From assembly GCA_948474755.1 (NCBI GenBank), contig CAOLHI010000388.1, positions 310,001-374,000 on the forward strand: a stretch of DNA of 64,000 nt. The letters are read 5' to 3'. Origin of the DNA: Ctenosaura bakeri. Lineage: Eukaryota; Chordata; Lepidosauria; Squamata; Iguanidae. Below, one piece after another: positions 21,863 to 32,680 of the stretch. Position 1 is the first letter of the stretch; each line of letters begins with the position of its first letter. The position numbers and the translations under genes were made by a program. The notes under the pieces were generated by a model. That model made no database searches. It was not told the DNA's origin and was given only the letters and a program-made list of their open reading frames with translations.

Positions 21863-22681
21863 TAGCAGAGAACAGGCTTAGACTGATGTAAAAACAAAAG
21901 CCGAGACATTTGGAAAGCCTATAACTTTGCTAGGTTGTGCAACTGTCACAATATTAAACATGCATAGCATAAGATACATCTATAAGTTATACATCCACAC
22001 ACGTAATGTACACACCCTTGATGTGCTGTATAATCAAAAAGAAAATCTAAATAAATGAATGTATCTTTGGCCTTTAAACTCTTAGACATTAAAATTTATG
22101 TTGCGTGAATTGAAAAGTCACAGATGAATCAAGACAACACTTGAAGGTTTTGTGTCTGAATTTCTGTATTATTCACAAGCAATGAATGCTCCAATTTGAA
22201 AAGCTCCATTTGCTCCTAATCTAGTTATAAAGCACATCTGGTGAGAAATGTTATCGGTGGTCATCAGCCCTGTTACAAACAGCATATTGACCTATTGGAC
22301 TCAGCCATTGGTAACACTTGACTAGGCATTTATTAAAACATCTCTTAACTATTTATAAGCTAATAAGTGATGTCTTTATTTGAAAACTTGCTTTCTACTT
22401 TCTAGGATATCATGGATTTCCAGGGTATTTGCCCCCCAAATGAGGATTTGAGGTGAGTTGGAAGATGTCCTGAATCTTCCCCCAGAACCAAGTTATGTAC
22501 TCAGCTTAACAAGAATGCCAGTAACTCCATCAACAACTCTGTCGATGATGTATCTTAATAGTCCCACTAACTATGAGACAGTTTGTTACTAGAATAAGAA
22601 GATAAGAAGAGACACACTGGGACAAAGTAAGAATCTATCTAGTCTTGTTTCCAATTTTTGTCAAGAACCCAGATAATAAAA
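21863..22681. other. Unassigned stretch
   Basis: About 0.8 kb of AT-rich DNA with no gene or repeat family recognised. Confidence 0.3.
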
Positions 22682-24181
22682 ACAAGATATTGAAGGCAGA
22701 ATCTCAAACAATTGTAATGAAGAAGAAAAGTGGGATGTGCCTGAAGAAACCAGAATGGATAGATGAAGAATTTTCAGATGAGCTGAGGTTTAAAGGAGAT
22801 ATATAAATGAAATGGAAAAGTGGAAAATGAACAAAGAGGTACAACCAGTACTTATAGGGAGAAAATCAGAAAAGCTAAAGCTCAAAATGAGCTCAGGATT
22901 GCTAGAGAAGTTAAAAATAATAAAAGGTGGTGCTATATACGGCAAGAAGAAGAACAAGGAAATGGTAGGGCCGTGGCATGGAGAAGACAGTGAAGATGCT
23001 AACTGGCAATAGAGAGAAGGCAGAACTCAGAACTGCAAACACTTTCTTAACATCAGTATCTTCCTAAAAGGAAAACAGTGTTCTGTCTGGGGAAAACAGA
23101 AAAAAAAAAAAAAGATGCAGTAGGGGGACTTCATCCCAAAACAAGTAAATAGATAGCAAAGATACATCTAGCTACTCTAAATAAATCCAGGCTTTCAAGG
23201 TCAGCTGGGACTCTAAGTCACATCAACAAGAGAAGAGTATCCAGGTCAAGGGAAGTAATTGTACACTTTGTTCTGCTTTGGTTGGCCTTCCCCTGAAATA
23301 CTGTGTCCAATTATGAGCAGTACAGTTCAAGAAGGATATCGACAAGTCCAGAGAAGGGTGACCAAGATGATAAAAGTTCTGACAATTGAGCCCAATGAGA
23401 AATGGCTTAGGGAGCTGGATATCTTTACCATGGAGGAGAGAAGATGGGGAGTTGATAAGATAGCCATCTTTAAATAGTTGAGGGATGTTGTTTAGAAAAT
23501 GGAGTGAGCTTGTTTTCTGCTCCTATTGAGATGCTCCCTGCTGCTACTCACCGGCTTTTTGGTGGGTCCGGGCAAGGCCATCGGGATGAGGAGCAGTGCG
23601 AGCTCATTGCTCCACACTGCTCTGGCATCCAAAATGGCGGCTTCCAGTTGGGAGAGGCTCTCCACCAACCGGAGAAGTTCGGCAGCCTAAAGCCCGCCCC
23701 TGGCAGATCTGCAGGCACACACTTGCACGCGCCTGCAAATCTGCACCGGAGGTTGGCGACGGAGCGACATGGAGTCGAGTGCTCCGTGCTTTTTAAAAAC
23801 CTCTAAAAAGAGGTTTTTAAAAAACATGCTGCGTGACCAGTTCCGGTCACTCCGGAGTGGACTGAGGTATGGAACTACAAAAAAGTAGTCCGCCCCAGTC
23901 CACTCTACGGTGCAGAAGACCTCCGTTGGAGGTCGCTCTGCACCGTTTTAATAGCCTGGTGCGGAAAAGGCCTATGATTCAGTGCCTTGAGATTACAAGA
24001 AAAGAGATTCTACCTAAACATTAGGAAGATCTTTTTGACTGTACGAGTTGTTTGACAATGGAATAAGCTGCCACAGAGAGTGGTGGACTTTAAACAGAGG
24101 TTAGATGGCCATCACTTGGGAATGCTTTCATTGGTAGGGTGTTGGATTATATGGCCTTTGTGGCCCCTTCCAAAATTTCCA
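22682..24181 (+). mobile_element. Old CR1 LINE with internal deletion and nested MITE
   Basis: CR1 linker sequence (about 22690-23215, around AAGAAACCAGAATGG) jumps straight to the C-terminal part (about 23230-23480, [15 protein letters not shown] DNA). The reverse transcriptase core is deleted. The copy is then split by a MITE (about 23527-23972) and resumes at 23973 with AGGAAGATCTTTTTGACTG and TTAGATGGCCATC. It is clearly older and more diverged than the CR1s at 24223 and 26014. Confidence 0.75.
23527..23972. mobile_element. MITE family C, left terminus damaged
   Basis: Shares its body with 53882-54337: CTACTCACCGG, CATCCAAAATGGCGGCTTCC, GCAGCCTAAAGCCC, GGCAGATC, a TTTTAAA palindrome near 23810 and a GGTGCGGAAAAGGCC right end. 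The first ~25 bp of the left end are replaced. Flanking TAT triplets (23524-23526 and 23973-23975) fit a 3-bp duplication. It carries a YY1/ETS-like motif at 23626-23645. Confidence 0.72.
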
Positions 24182-24222
24182 ATAAAAATGTTAAAACCAG
24201 AGAACAGAGTTACAGAAATACA

Positions 24223-24766
24223 ATCTGCTTTGGTTAGACCCCATCTTGAATACTGTGTCCAGTTCTGGGCACCCCAATTCAAGAAGGATATTGACAAGCT
24301 GGAGCAAGTCCAGAGGAGGGCGACCAAAATGGTGAGAGGTCTGGAAGCCATGCCCTATGAGGATAGACTTAGAGAGCTGGGTATGTTTAGTCTGCAGAAG
24401 AGGAGGTTAAGAGGGGACATGATAGCCATGTTTAAATATTTGAAGGGATGCCACGTAGAAGAAGGAGGGGACTTGTTTTCTGCTGCTCCAGAGACCAGGA
24501 CAAGGAGCAATGGATTCAAGCTGCAGGAAAGGAGATTCCACCTGAACCTCAGGAAGAACTTCCTGACAGTCAGGGCTGTCCGGCAGTGGAATCTGCTGCC
24601 TCGGAGTGTAGTGGAGTCTCCTTCCTTGGAGGTTTTTAAGCAGAGGCTTGATGGCCATCTGTCGGGATTGATTTGAGGGTGTTCCTACATGGCAGGGGGT
24701 TGGACTGGATGGCCTGTGTGGTCTCTTCCAACTCTGAATTTCTATGATTCTATGATTCTATGAATC
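24223..24766 (+). mobile_element. CR1 LINE, 5'-truncated
   Basis: It begins inside the C-terminal part of ORF2 ([19 protein letters not shown]) and reads in frame to [16 protein letters not shown] at 24676. It has a good CR1 3' end and three ATTCTATGA-type units at 24740-24766. Few disabling changes are visible, so it is relatively young. Severe 5' truncation is the usual CR1 outcome. Confidence 0.9.
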
Positions 24767-24949
24767 AATATATAGAAGTATATTAAGATATCTCTTCATT
24801 GGAAAACAGCAACTTCTCAATGAAGGATCTATTGGGTAGATTCCACTGCTGAACTTGATCATTAAATGTTTCTGGACAGGAAATTATGCAGAAGATTTCC
24901 ATGCCCAGTTAAGCTTTATTTGATTGATAAAGCTTGATAGATGGAGCGA
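24767..24949. other. Short spacer between CR1 copies
   Basis: AT-rich, unassigned sequence. No target duplication between neighbouring CR1s is evident. Confidence 0.4.
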
Positions 24950-26013
24950 ATGCGGTAATCACGAGAAGTCAATATGGATTTCTCAAAAATAAATCATGCC
25001 AGACTAATCTTATCTCTTTTTATGATAGAGTTACTAGCTTGATAGATGAAGGGAATGCTGTGGATGTAGCATACCTCGATTTCAGTAAGGCCTTTGACAA
25101 AGTCCCCCATGACATTCTTGCAAAGAAGCTAGTAAAATGTGGGTTGGACAGGGCTACTGTTAGTTGGATTTGTAATTGGTTGACCGACCGAACCCAAAGG
25201 GTGATCACGAATGGCTGCTTTTCATCCTGGAGAGAAGTGACTAGTGGGGTGCCACAGGGTTCTGTCCTGGGTCCAGTGCTGTTCAATATTTTTATCAATG
25301 ACTTGGTGAAGGAATAGAGGGCACGCTTATCAAATTTGCAGATGATACCAAATTGGGAGGGGTTGCTAATATGCCAGAGGACAGGATCAAAATTCAAAAT
25401 GACCTGGATAGATTGGAGAGCTGGGCTGAGACGAACAAAATGAAATTCAACAGAGAGAAGTGTAAGGTCCTACACTTAGGTAGAAAAAATGGAATACAGA
25501 AATATAGGATGGGGGATACGTGACTGGATAGCAGTACATGTGAAAGTGATCTAGGAGCCTTCATAGACCACAAGCTGAACATGAGTCAGCAGTGTGATGC
25601 GGCAGCCAAGAAAGCGAATGCAATTCTCGGCTGCATCAATAGGAGTATGGTGTCTAGATTGAGGGAGGTACTGGTTCCACTCTACTCTGCTTTGGTTAGA
25701 CCCCATTTTGAATACTGTGTCCAGTTCTGGGCACCCCAATTCAAGAAGGATATTGACAAGCTGGAGCAAGTCCAGAGGAGGGCGACCAAAATGGTGAGAG
25801 GCCTGGAAACCATGCCCTATGGGGATAGACTTAGAGAGCTGAGGATGTTTAGTTTGCAGAAGAAAAGGTTAAGAGGGACATGATAGCCATGTTTAAATAT
25901 TTGAAGGGATGCCATGTAGAAGAAGGAGAGGGTTTGTTTTCTGCTGCTTCAGAGACCAGGACAAGGAGTAATGGATTCAAGCTGCAGGAAAGGAGATTCC
26001 ACCTAAACCTCAG
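24950..26013 (+). mobile_element. Host CR1 LINE, left part (split by nested CR1)
   Basis: 5'-truncated copy beginning at the start of the reverse transcriptase. It encodes [20 protein letters not shown] and [20 protein letters not shown] (25070-25310), then has a one-base frameshift at about 25308 before [13 protein letters not shown] DNA. The C-terminal part follows. It stops at CACCTAAACCTCAG (26013); the matching continuation AAGAACTTCCTGACAGTC begins at 29426. The intervening 3.4 kb is a second CR1. Confidence 0.9.
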
Positions 26014-26437
26014 TTGTCTTCCTGGGGCCAGGATCAACCACATAACGGAGAGGCTAACCAGGCTAGTCAAACCCACTGACTATAAGCCCCTCATTTTGGT
26101 TCATGTGGGAACCAATGACACTGCGAGGAGCAGCTTAAACCACATTGCAAAGGACTACGAGCGTATGGGGACCAAGCTTAAGGACCTTGGTGTGCAGGTG
26201 GTCATTTCGTCTCTCCTCCCTGTTCAAGGATACGGCGCATGTAGGGAAAGGGCAATAGTAGAGGTCAACAACTGGCTCCGCACATGGTGCCGCCAACAAC
26301 GGTTTGGGTTTTTGGAACATGGCCTGAATTTCCATGAACATGGGCTTCTGGCAAGGGATGGGCTGCACCTCACAAAACTGGGCAGGAATGTTTTTGCAAA
26401 CAGTCTTGCAAGGAAGATTAAGAGGTCTTTAAACTAA
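26014..26437 (+). pseudogene. CR1 ORF1 C-terminal esterase-like (SGNH) domain
   Basis: The frame contains LILVHVGTNDTARSS (26090-26135), matching the SGNH-hydrolase G-x-N-D block, and GLLARDGLHLTKLG (26342-26383), carrying the Asp-x-x-His pair expected near the C-terminal catalytic site. CR1-clade ORF1 proteins are known to carry such esterase domains; their role in retrotransposition is not settled. The upstream part with the nucleophilic Ser block is absent. The open frame runs in from the host CR1 (25880), an accidental fusion. Confidence 0.82.
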
Positions 26438-26582
26438 GATCCACTGGGGAGGGAGACAATATTATTCAGGGCAAGGACTCAGAGAACACAGGGGAAAAGG
26501 CCCAAATGATACTGGACAAGTAGTACAAGCGGCCAATGGCGGGAGGAGTAGAAACAATAGTACAGGACTTGCAGGAAGGGCC

Positions 26583-27334
26583 TGGGGACTTAAGTGTCTC
26601 TACACTAATGCAAGGAGTATGGGAAACAAGCAGGATGAGCTTGTACTCCTAGTACAAGAAAATAAATACGATTTGATAGGCATCACTGAGACCTGGTGGG
26701 ATGAGTCTCATGATTGGAATATAGGAATAGAGGGGTATAGCCTATTTTGTAAAAATAGACCAAACAAGAAAGGAGGAGGAGTAGCCTTGTATGTCAAGGA
26801 TGCTTTCACCTGTGAAGAGATCCTGGGCTTAAACCCAGAAAGCCAGGTAGAGAGCATTTGGGTAAGAATTAAGGCAGCGAGAAACAATAGGGATATTCTG
26901 GTGGGGGTTTACTACAGACCTCCAACCCAGGCTGAGGACTTGGATGACGCCTTCCTCAACCAAATGACTGAACATTCAAAGAGGAGAGATACAGTAATAA
27001 TAGGAGATTTCAATTACCCAGATATATGCTGGCAGTCAAACTCTGCCAAGACAGCAAGGTCCAGCAAGTTTCTTGCTTGTCTTGCAGACAACTTCATGGT
27101 CCAGAAGGTGGAAGAGGCCACAAGGGGATCAAATATTCTAGATCTGGTCTTGACCAACAGGGATGACCTTGTGAATGAGGTAGAAGTGGTTGGATCTTTA
27201 GGGGGGAGTGACCATGCCCTGTTGGAATTTAGCATTCAGTGGGAAGGAGAAGATAAGGGTAGCCAGACACTCGTCTTAGATTTTTCTGTAAACTTAGGGA
27301 GCTGCTGGCTGGAATTCCGAGGTCAGGAATAGTG
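26583..27334 (+). pseudogene. CR1 ORF2 endonuclease domain
   Basis: The frame opens with LKCLYTNARSMGNKQDEL. It keeps GITETWWDES (catalytic Glu), VGVYYRPP, IIGDFNYPDICWQ (Asp/Asn) and GGSDHALLEF (His), the ordered signatures of the exonuclease-endonuclease-phosphatase fold used by CR1 to nick DNA. All key residues are visible. A frameshift at about 27285-27290 (after LVLDF) ends the frame at 27332, before the linker. The native start probably lies upstream of the first Met (26619). Confidence 0.85.
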
Positions 27335-27402
27335 AAAGGGAAAGGAGTTCAGGAGGCATGGGAGTTCCTTAAAAAGGAGATACTACGGCACAGTCTAAAA
27401 CT

Positions 27403-27963
27403 GTGCCAATAAGGAGGAAAAATGGAAGGCATCTGAAGAAACCAGAATGGTTGACTAAAGAACTCTCAGCTGAGCTAAGAGTTAAGAGAAACATGTATAG
27501 GAAATGGAAGAAGGGGGAAACCACCAAAGAAGAATTTAAGCAAGTAGCCAGGAGATGTAGGGAGGAGGTCAGAAAGGCTAAAGCACAGAACGAACTTAGG
27601 CTGGCCAGAGACATTAAAAACAATAAAAAGGGTTTTTTTAAATATGTCCGCAGCAAAAGGAAAAAGAAGCAGACAGTAGGGTCGCTACGCAGAGAAGATG
27701 GCGAATTACTCACAGGGGGGAGAGAAAAGGCAGAGCTACTTAACACCTTCTTTGCCTCCGTATTTTCCCAGAAGGATACAAGCACTCAACCTGGCGGTAG
27801 TGGAGCAGGGGAGGAAGCAGAGGAAATGAGGCACTTAATAAGTAGAGAGGTGGTACAGGAATACCTGGCCGCATTGGATGAATTCAAGTCTCCAGGGCCA
27901 GATGAATTGCATCCTAGGATATTAAAAGAGCTGGCAGAGGTCATTTCGGACCGCTTGCTATAA
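27403..27963 (+). pseudogene. CR1 ORF2 linker region
   Basis: A Lys/Arg-rich helical stretch ([40 protein letters not shown]) leads to LLNTFFASVFSQKD and FKSPGPDELHPRILKELA, the conserved entry to the reverse transcriptase. It is in a different frame from the endonuclease and ends at a TAA created by a frameshift at about 27955. Confidence 0.8.
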
Positions 27964-28017
27964 TTTTTGAGAAATCTTGGAGGACAGGAGAAGTTCCAGC
28001 AGATTGGAAGAGAGCAA

Positions 28018-29337
28018 ATGTTATCCCCATCTTCAAGAAGGGAAAAAGAGGACCCAAATAATTATCGCCCAGTCAGCCTGACATCGGTACCCGGAAAGAT
28101 CCTGGAGCAGATCATTAAGCGTTCAGTTTCTAATCATTTAGAAAACAACGCAATAATCACGAGAAGTCAACATGGATTTCTCAAAAATAAGTCATGCCAG
28201 ACTAATCTGATCTCTTTTTATGATAGAGTTACTAGCTTGATAGATGAAGGGAATGCTGTGGATGTAGCATATCTCGATTTCAGTAAGGCCTTTGACAAAG
28301 TTCCCCATGACATTCTTGCATCGAAGCTAGTAAAATGTGGGCTAGACAGGGCTACTGTTAATTGGATATGTAATTGGTTGACCGACCGAACCCAACGGGT
28401 GATCACGGATGGCTGCTTTTCATCCTGGAGAGAAGTGACTAGTGGGGTGCCACAAGGTTCTGTCCTGGGCCCAGTGCTGTTCAATATTTTTATCAATGAC
28501 TTAGATGAAGGAATAGAGGGCATGCTCATCAAATTTGCAGATGACACCAAATTGGGAGGGGTTGCTAATATGCCAGAGGACAGGATCAAAATTCAAAATG
28601 ACCTGGATAGATTGGAGAGCTGGGCCAGGGCGAACAAAATGAAATTCAACAGAGAGAAATGTAAGGTCCTACACTTAGGCAGAAATAATGGAATACAGAA
28701 ATATAGGATGGGGGACACGTGGCTGGATAGCAGTACGTGTGAAAGGGATCTAGGAGTCTTCATAGACCACAAGCTGAACATGAGTCAGCAGTGTGATGCG
28801 GCAGCCAAGAAAGCCAATGCAATTCTCGGCTGCATCAACAGGAGTATGGTGTCTAGATCGAGGGAGGTACTGGTACCACTCTACTCTGCTTTGGTTAGAC
28901 CCCATCTTGAATACTGTGTCCAGTTCTGGGCACCCCAATTCAAGAAGGATATTGACAAGCTGGAGCAAGTCCAGAGGAGGGTGACCAAAATGGTGAGAGG
29001 CCTGGAAAACATGCCCTATGAGGATAGACTTAGAGAGCTGGGTATGTTTAGTCTGCAGAAAAGGAGGTTAAGAGGGGACATGATAGCCATGTTTAAATAT
29101 TTGAAGGGATGCCACGTAGAGGAAGGAGGGGGCTTGTTTTCTGCTGCTCCAGAATCCAGGACAAGGAGCAATGGATTCAAGCTGCAGGAAAGGAGATTCC
29201 ACCTGAACCTCAGGAAGAACTTCCTGACAGTCAGGGCTGTCCGGCAGTGGAATCTGCTGCCTCGGAGAGTAGTGGAGTCTCCTACCTTGGAGGTTTTTAA
29301 GCAGAGGCTTGATGGCCATCTGTCGGGAGTGCTTTGA
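28018..29337 (+). pseudogene. CR1 ORF2 reverse transcriptase and C-terminal region
   Basis: After a one-base loss in an A-run at about 28044, the frame reads [55 protein letters not shown] and [12 protein letters not shown], with the catalytic Asp pair at about 28540-28545. It continues through the C-terminal region to LDGHLSGVL at 29337. The polymerase motifs are all intact in this segment. It is disabled only because it is out of frame with the endonuclease. The apparent Met at 27967 belongs to a shifted frame. Confidence 0.88.
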
Positions 29338-29425
29338 GGGTGTTCCTGCATGACAGGGAGTTGGACTGGATGGCCCGTGTGGTCTCTTCCAACTCTACAT
29401 TTCTATGATTCTATGATTCTATGAT

Positions 29426-29630
29426 AAGAACTTCCTGACAGTCAGGGCTGTCCGGTGGTGGAATGTGCTGCCTCGGAGTGTAGTGGAGTCTCCTTCTTTG
29501 GAGGTTTTTAAGCAAAGGCTTGATGGCCATCTGTTGGGAGTGCTTTGAGGGTGTTCCTGCATGGCAGGGGGTTGGACTGGCTGGCCCCTGTGGTCTCATC
29601 CAACTCTATGATACTATGATTCTATGATTC
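29426..29630 (+). mobile_element. Host CR1 LINE, right part
   Basis: Starts AAGAACTTCCTGACAGTCAG, exactly where the host copy broke off at 26013. It continues to the CR1 end with CTATGATACTATGATTCTATG at 29610. Together with 24950-26013 it makes one 5'-truncated CR1 of about 1.27 kb. Confidence 0.9.
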
Positions 29631-29836
29631 TCAGATTATTTTATTTGTACTTGTACTTGGTTCACTTAGAAAAGCAGATCAAATGAGGGCGAAGATCCTG
29701 CCTCACAGACTATAATGTGTAATTTTATGATGATGGAGCCACATTACTGACAGGATACACAACTACACAAGTAAATTGCAGCAACAAAAGGGCATTTTGC
29801 AACAAGAACTCCCATTGTTCATTGGGATACAAGACC
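29631..29836. other. Short unassigned spacer
   Basis: No gene or recognisable repeat. Confidence 0.35.
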
Positions 29837-30115
29837 TTCCCTTTATCCCAACTGCCACTGCCTTGGCCTCAGAGGGAGAGAAGAAGAAGAAGGAGGAATA
29901 GCTCCATCATGCCTAGAATCAGAAGCACATAAAAAGCCCTCCCTCCATCCCAACTGCTACTGCGTTGGCCTCTGAGGAAGTGAAGAGAAAGCAGACACAG
30001 TTCTATCATGCTAAGCCCAGAAGCAGATGAAATGCTGTCCTTCCATCCCACCTGCCACAGCCATGGCCACAAAGGGAGAGAAGACACAGTTTCTGCTGGA
30101 CTTAATCCCTCCGCC
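29837..30115 (+). repeat. ~100-bp tandem repeat, about three units
   Basis: Units start at about 29837, 29948 and 30045 with ATCCCAACTGCCACTGCC-like sequence. They run through GGAGAGAAGA and ATCATGC(C/T)(A/T)AG to CAGAAGCA(C/G)AT(A/G)AAA. A partial fourth and fifth unit occur at 30530-30650, after about 400 bp of other sequence. Divergence between units is moderate. A short minus-strand frame is a by-product. Confidence 0.75.
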
Positions 30116-30529
30116 CCCCATTCCCTTTCCTTGTGTGTCATGTCTTATTTAGATTATAAGTCTGAGGGCAGGGAATTGTCAGATTAACCATTTGTAAGCT
30201 GCTCTGAGAGGCTTTTGATAGAAGTGGGGGAACATTGCTTGGAAAGTGATTTTCGTGAGGAGATTTGTTCTAGTCTTTAGCAAGTAATTTGTTGCCATTA
30301 CTCATTACATTTTTAAAGAAATCCTCTGTGCATTATGTGTTGGGTTGTTCATTACTTTTTTCATTATTTTTCATTCCTTGAAAAAAACCCGCACAGGATT
30401 GATAAAACCATTTTTTTTAATGTAATGTTACCAAGTAACTAAAATGTTGCTAGCTATTGAGTGGGATAACTTAGTCACCGCTCCTTATATTACTTTAGAA
30501 ATGCACCTCTGTTATGCTTTTGCTACCAT
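30116..30529 (+). other. Probable old LINE/SINE tail and AT-rich spacer
   Basis: 30140-30235 (AGATTATAAGTCTGAGGGCA, GTAAGCTGCTCTGAGAGGC) resembles 3' ends of old LINE-derived repeats common in reptiles. The rest is T-rich and unassigned. The segment AATCCC…TTGTGTGTCATG recurs at 30655-30695. Confidence 0.4.
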
Positions 30530-30730
30530 ACAATGGGCAGGCACAGTTCCATTATGCTTAGGGGCAGAAACAGATGAAAGGCCATTCTCTATATCCTAAC
30601 TGCCACTGCCCTGGACATGGAGGGAGAGAAGAAGAGACAATATCTGCTAGACTTAATCCCCTCCTATATTGCCATGCCCTTTACTTGTGTGTCATGTTTT
30701 CAGACTGGAAGCCTAAGGATAGAAAACAGG
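30530..30730 (+). repeat. Second block of the ~100-bp tandem repeat
   Basis: GCACAGTTCCATTATGCTTA, AGCAGAAACAGATG-like and CTAACTGCCACTGCCCTGG match units at 29837-30115. The following AATCCC-CTTGTGTGTCATG segment also matches, so a whole module of at least 200 bp appears duplicated. Confidence 0.65.
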
Positions 30731-30789
30731 TTCCCCCCACCCTTGTTCTTTTTCTTGTAAATCACCATGTACAGTGATTGAGCTATATT

Positions 30790-31012
30790 CAGTGGGTCCC
30801 CTATATCCACTAGGGTTCGGTTCCAGGACTCCCCATGGACACCAACATTCATGGATGCTCAAGTTCTATTTTGTACAATAGTGTAGCAAAATTGTTTCCC
30901 TTGTATAAAATGGTAAAACCAAAGTTTGTTTTTTGGATTTTTAAAAAGTATTTTCAAGCCATGGTTGGTTGACTCCATGGATACAGAATCTCTGGAGATG
31001 GAAGGCCATCTG
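30790..31012. mobile_element. Tigger/pogo-type nonautonomous DNA element
   Basis: Starts CAGTGGGTCCCCTATATCC, continues GGTTCCAGGACTCCCCATGG and GGATGCTCAAG, and ends GATGGAAGGCCATCTG. These features match Tigger-like MITEs (CAGT ends, TA target) as I know them. The right flank is TA; the left is TT, one change from TA. It lacks transposase. Confidence 0.65.
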
Positions 31013-31804
31013 TAAATAAATAAATGATGTTGATGATGATGTTTATGATTGCACATAGGGACACATTATGCATTGGGACTGTTGTTCAGCAGCCATGTTC
31101 CTGTCTTTGCTTGAGCATCGTTCCTGATGCTGGTGCTCTGTTTCCCCTCCCTCCCGAAGAATACAAATGTTGTACAATGATGCAATTCAAATTTTACATC
31201 AGTGTAAGCCACGTGATGATGATCGATCTTCCCAACAGGGTGCTAGCCTACTTCCTCCCACTTCCCTACTAGGTTCAGATAAATAGGCTTCAAAATAACA
31301 GAATGGAAGACTGCAGTTTGGGCAACAACAGCCTAATTTCACCTACCAGCATCCAGTTTTTAAGTTGGAATATTGTCAAAATAACCTCCAGCTCAGCCCA
31401 GTCACAAATCACTAAGTTCCATTTACATCTACAGAGTAATGCAATATATCAGCTGTTATACCAAGAAGCCTTATATTGTCTCATTTGCTTGGGAAAGTAG
31501 ATAGAATTACAGGACATTTTACAACCATTAGTCTCAAATTTCCATTTATCACCAAATCTTCCAGATCATTCAGCTGTATACTATAAAAAGCAATGAAACT
31601 ATTGGTGTGATGGCTTGTTTCTGAGCTCAGAGAAAGAGAATGTATAGCTTTTGCCTTTCCACAGATTGCTAAATACAAGAGAGCTAGATGGAAGTCCGGC
31701 TACAGTTACACTTGTAGATAAACACAGGTTATATGCATGTATATCTTTTTGGAGATCTTGTGAAAGAGACATCCAATACCTCCTTGTACAATGTTCCCAT
31801 CTCA
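31013..31804. other. Unassigned stretch with a possible LINE trace
   Basis: A short (GAT)n-like tract lies at 31026-31050. On the plus strand 31651-31800 encodes FWRSCERDIQYLLVQCSH, which vaguely recalls the Cys/His ending of some LINE ORF2 proteins. The match is too weak for a family call. Confidence 0.3.
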
Positions 31805-32680
31805 GATATTCATTCATTCATTTTAACTTACATTCCACCTTTCTCCCAATAAGGGAACAAAGGTGGCTTGCAAGATAAGTTAAAACACAATAATTAAAAC
31901 AATATATGCTGCACAAGTTTTTTTTTCCAAAAAATAAACAACTAATCTATCTAAAGCATGAATTTAAAACAATTAACAAAGACATACTCAACATATCCTA
32001 AAAGATATAGTATACCACTGAAAATCTCTCTGCCACAATTAGTTAACAGCTAAAGGTCTGTTTAAATAAAAAGTTTTTTGTCCACCAGTGCAAAGGGACC
32101 AACTGAGCCTCCTTTGGAAGGGAATTTCAAAGCCTTGGAGATGCCAAGAAGGCTGTCTCCCATGTCCTCAGCAGGCAAGCCTGTAAGGGTGATGAAACTG
32201 AAAGAAAACCCATCTCCCAAAAGAACAGAAGATGTGGGCAAGCTTATATGGGGAGATATTGCCATTTAGTTAGCTTGGAAGCTAAGCTGTATAGGGTTTA
32301 TAAGTTATAGCTAGCATTTTGAACTGTGCCTGGAAATGGACTGGTAGACAGTGAACCTGTTTCAACAAGGGAGTTGTATGTTGACACATGATTTGGATAT
32401 TGTTCCATAGCTAGTGTTGAAGTAAGATTTGATTGCTGACGTGCACTCATCTTGCCTATTGCCTGAGCCAGTTCTTAAAGTGTACCTCAGAAAATAGAAA
32501 AGTCTGTTCCTGGTGCTCCAAAGGTCATAACGTAGGCACCAAGTGATTGCATCTCTGCAGAGGCCATTCAACAGATCGGGTGCTGCTACCGAAAATGCCT
32601 GCAAACTGAATCCAGATTCATTTAATTGTGCCTCCAATTGCACATTGGATATGCACTCCACTGTAGAATCTCAAAAATGA
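31805..32680 (-). mobile_element. Old interspersed repeat, class uncertain
   Basis: Modules such as ACATTCCACCTTTCTCCC, ATGAAACTGAAAGAAAACCC, GCTTATATGGGGAGATA, TTTGAACTGTGCCTGGAAAT and TGGTAGACAGTGAACCTG recall a very common reptilian interspersed repeat, possibly the 3' part of an old LINE. Orientation is uncertain. No intact frame survives. Confidence 0.4.

Larger units (their letters stand above)
26014..29425 (+). mobile_element. Near full-length CR1 LINE nested in another CR1
   Basis: Order: C-terminal half of ORF1 (26014-26437), 150-bp inter-ORF gap, ORF2 endonuclease (26583-27334), linker (27403-27963), reverse transcriptase and C-terminus (about 28018-29337), 3' UTR and ATTCTATGA repeats to 29425. 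Few substitutions separate it from its neighbours, but at least three single-base indels break ORF2. ORF1 lacks its N-terminus. Both junctions fall inside the same host CR1 sequence, which proves the order of insertion. Confidence 0.92.

Noticed and set aside
29837..30115. CRISPR-like array
   Set aside because: The unit is a contiguous ~100-bp tandem repeat without short identical repeats separated by unique spacers, and the genome is eukaryotic.
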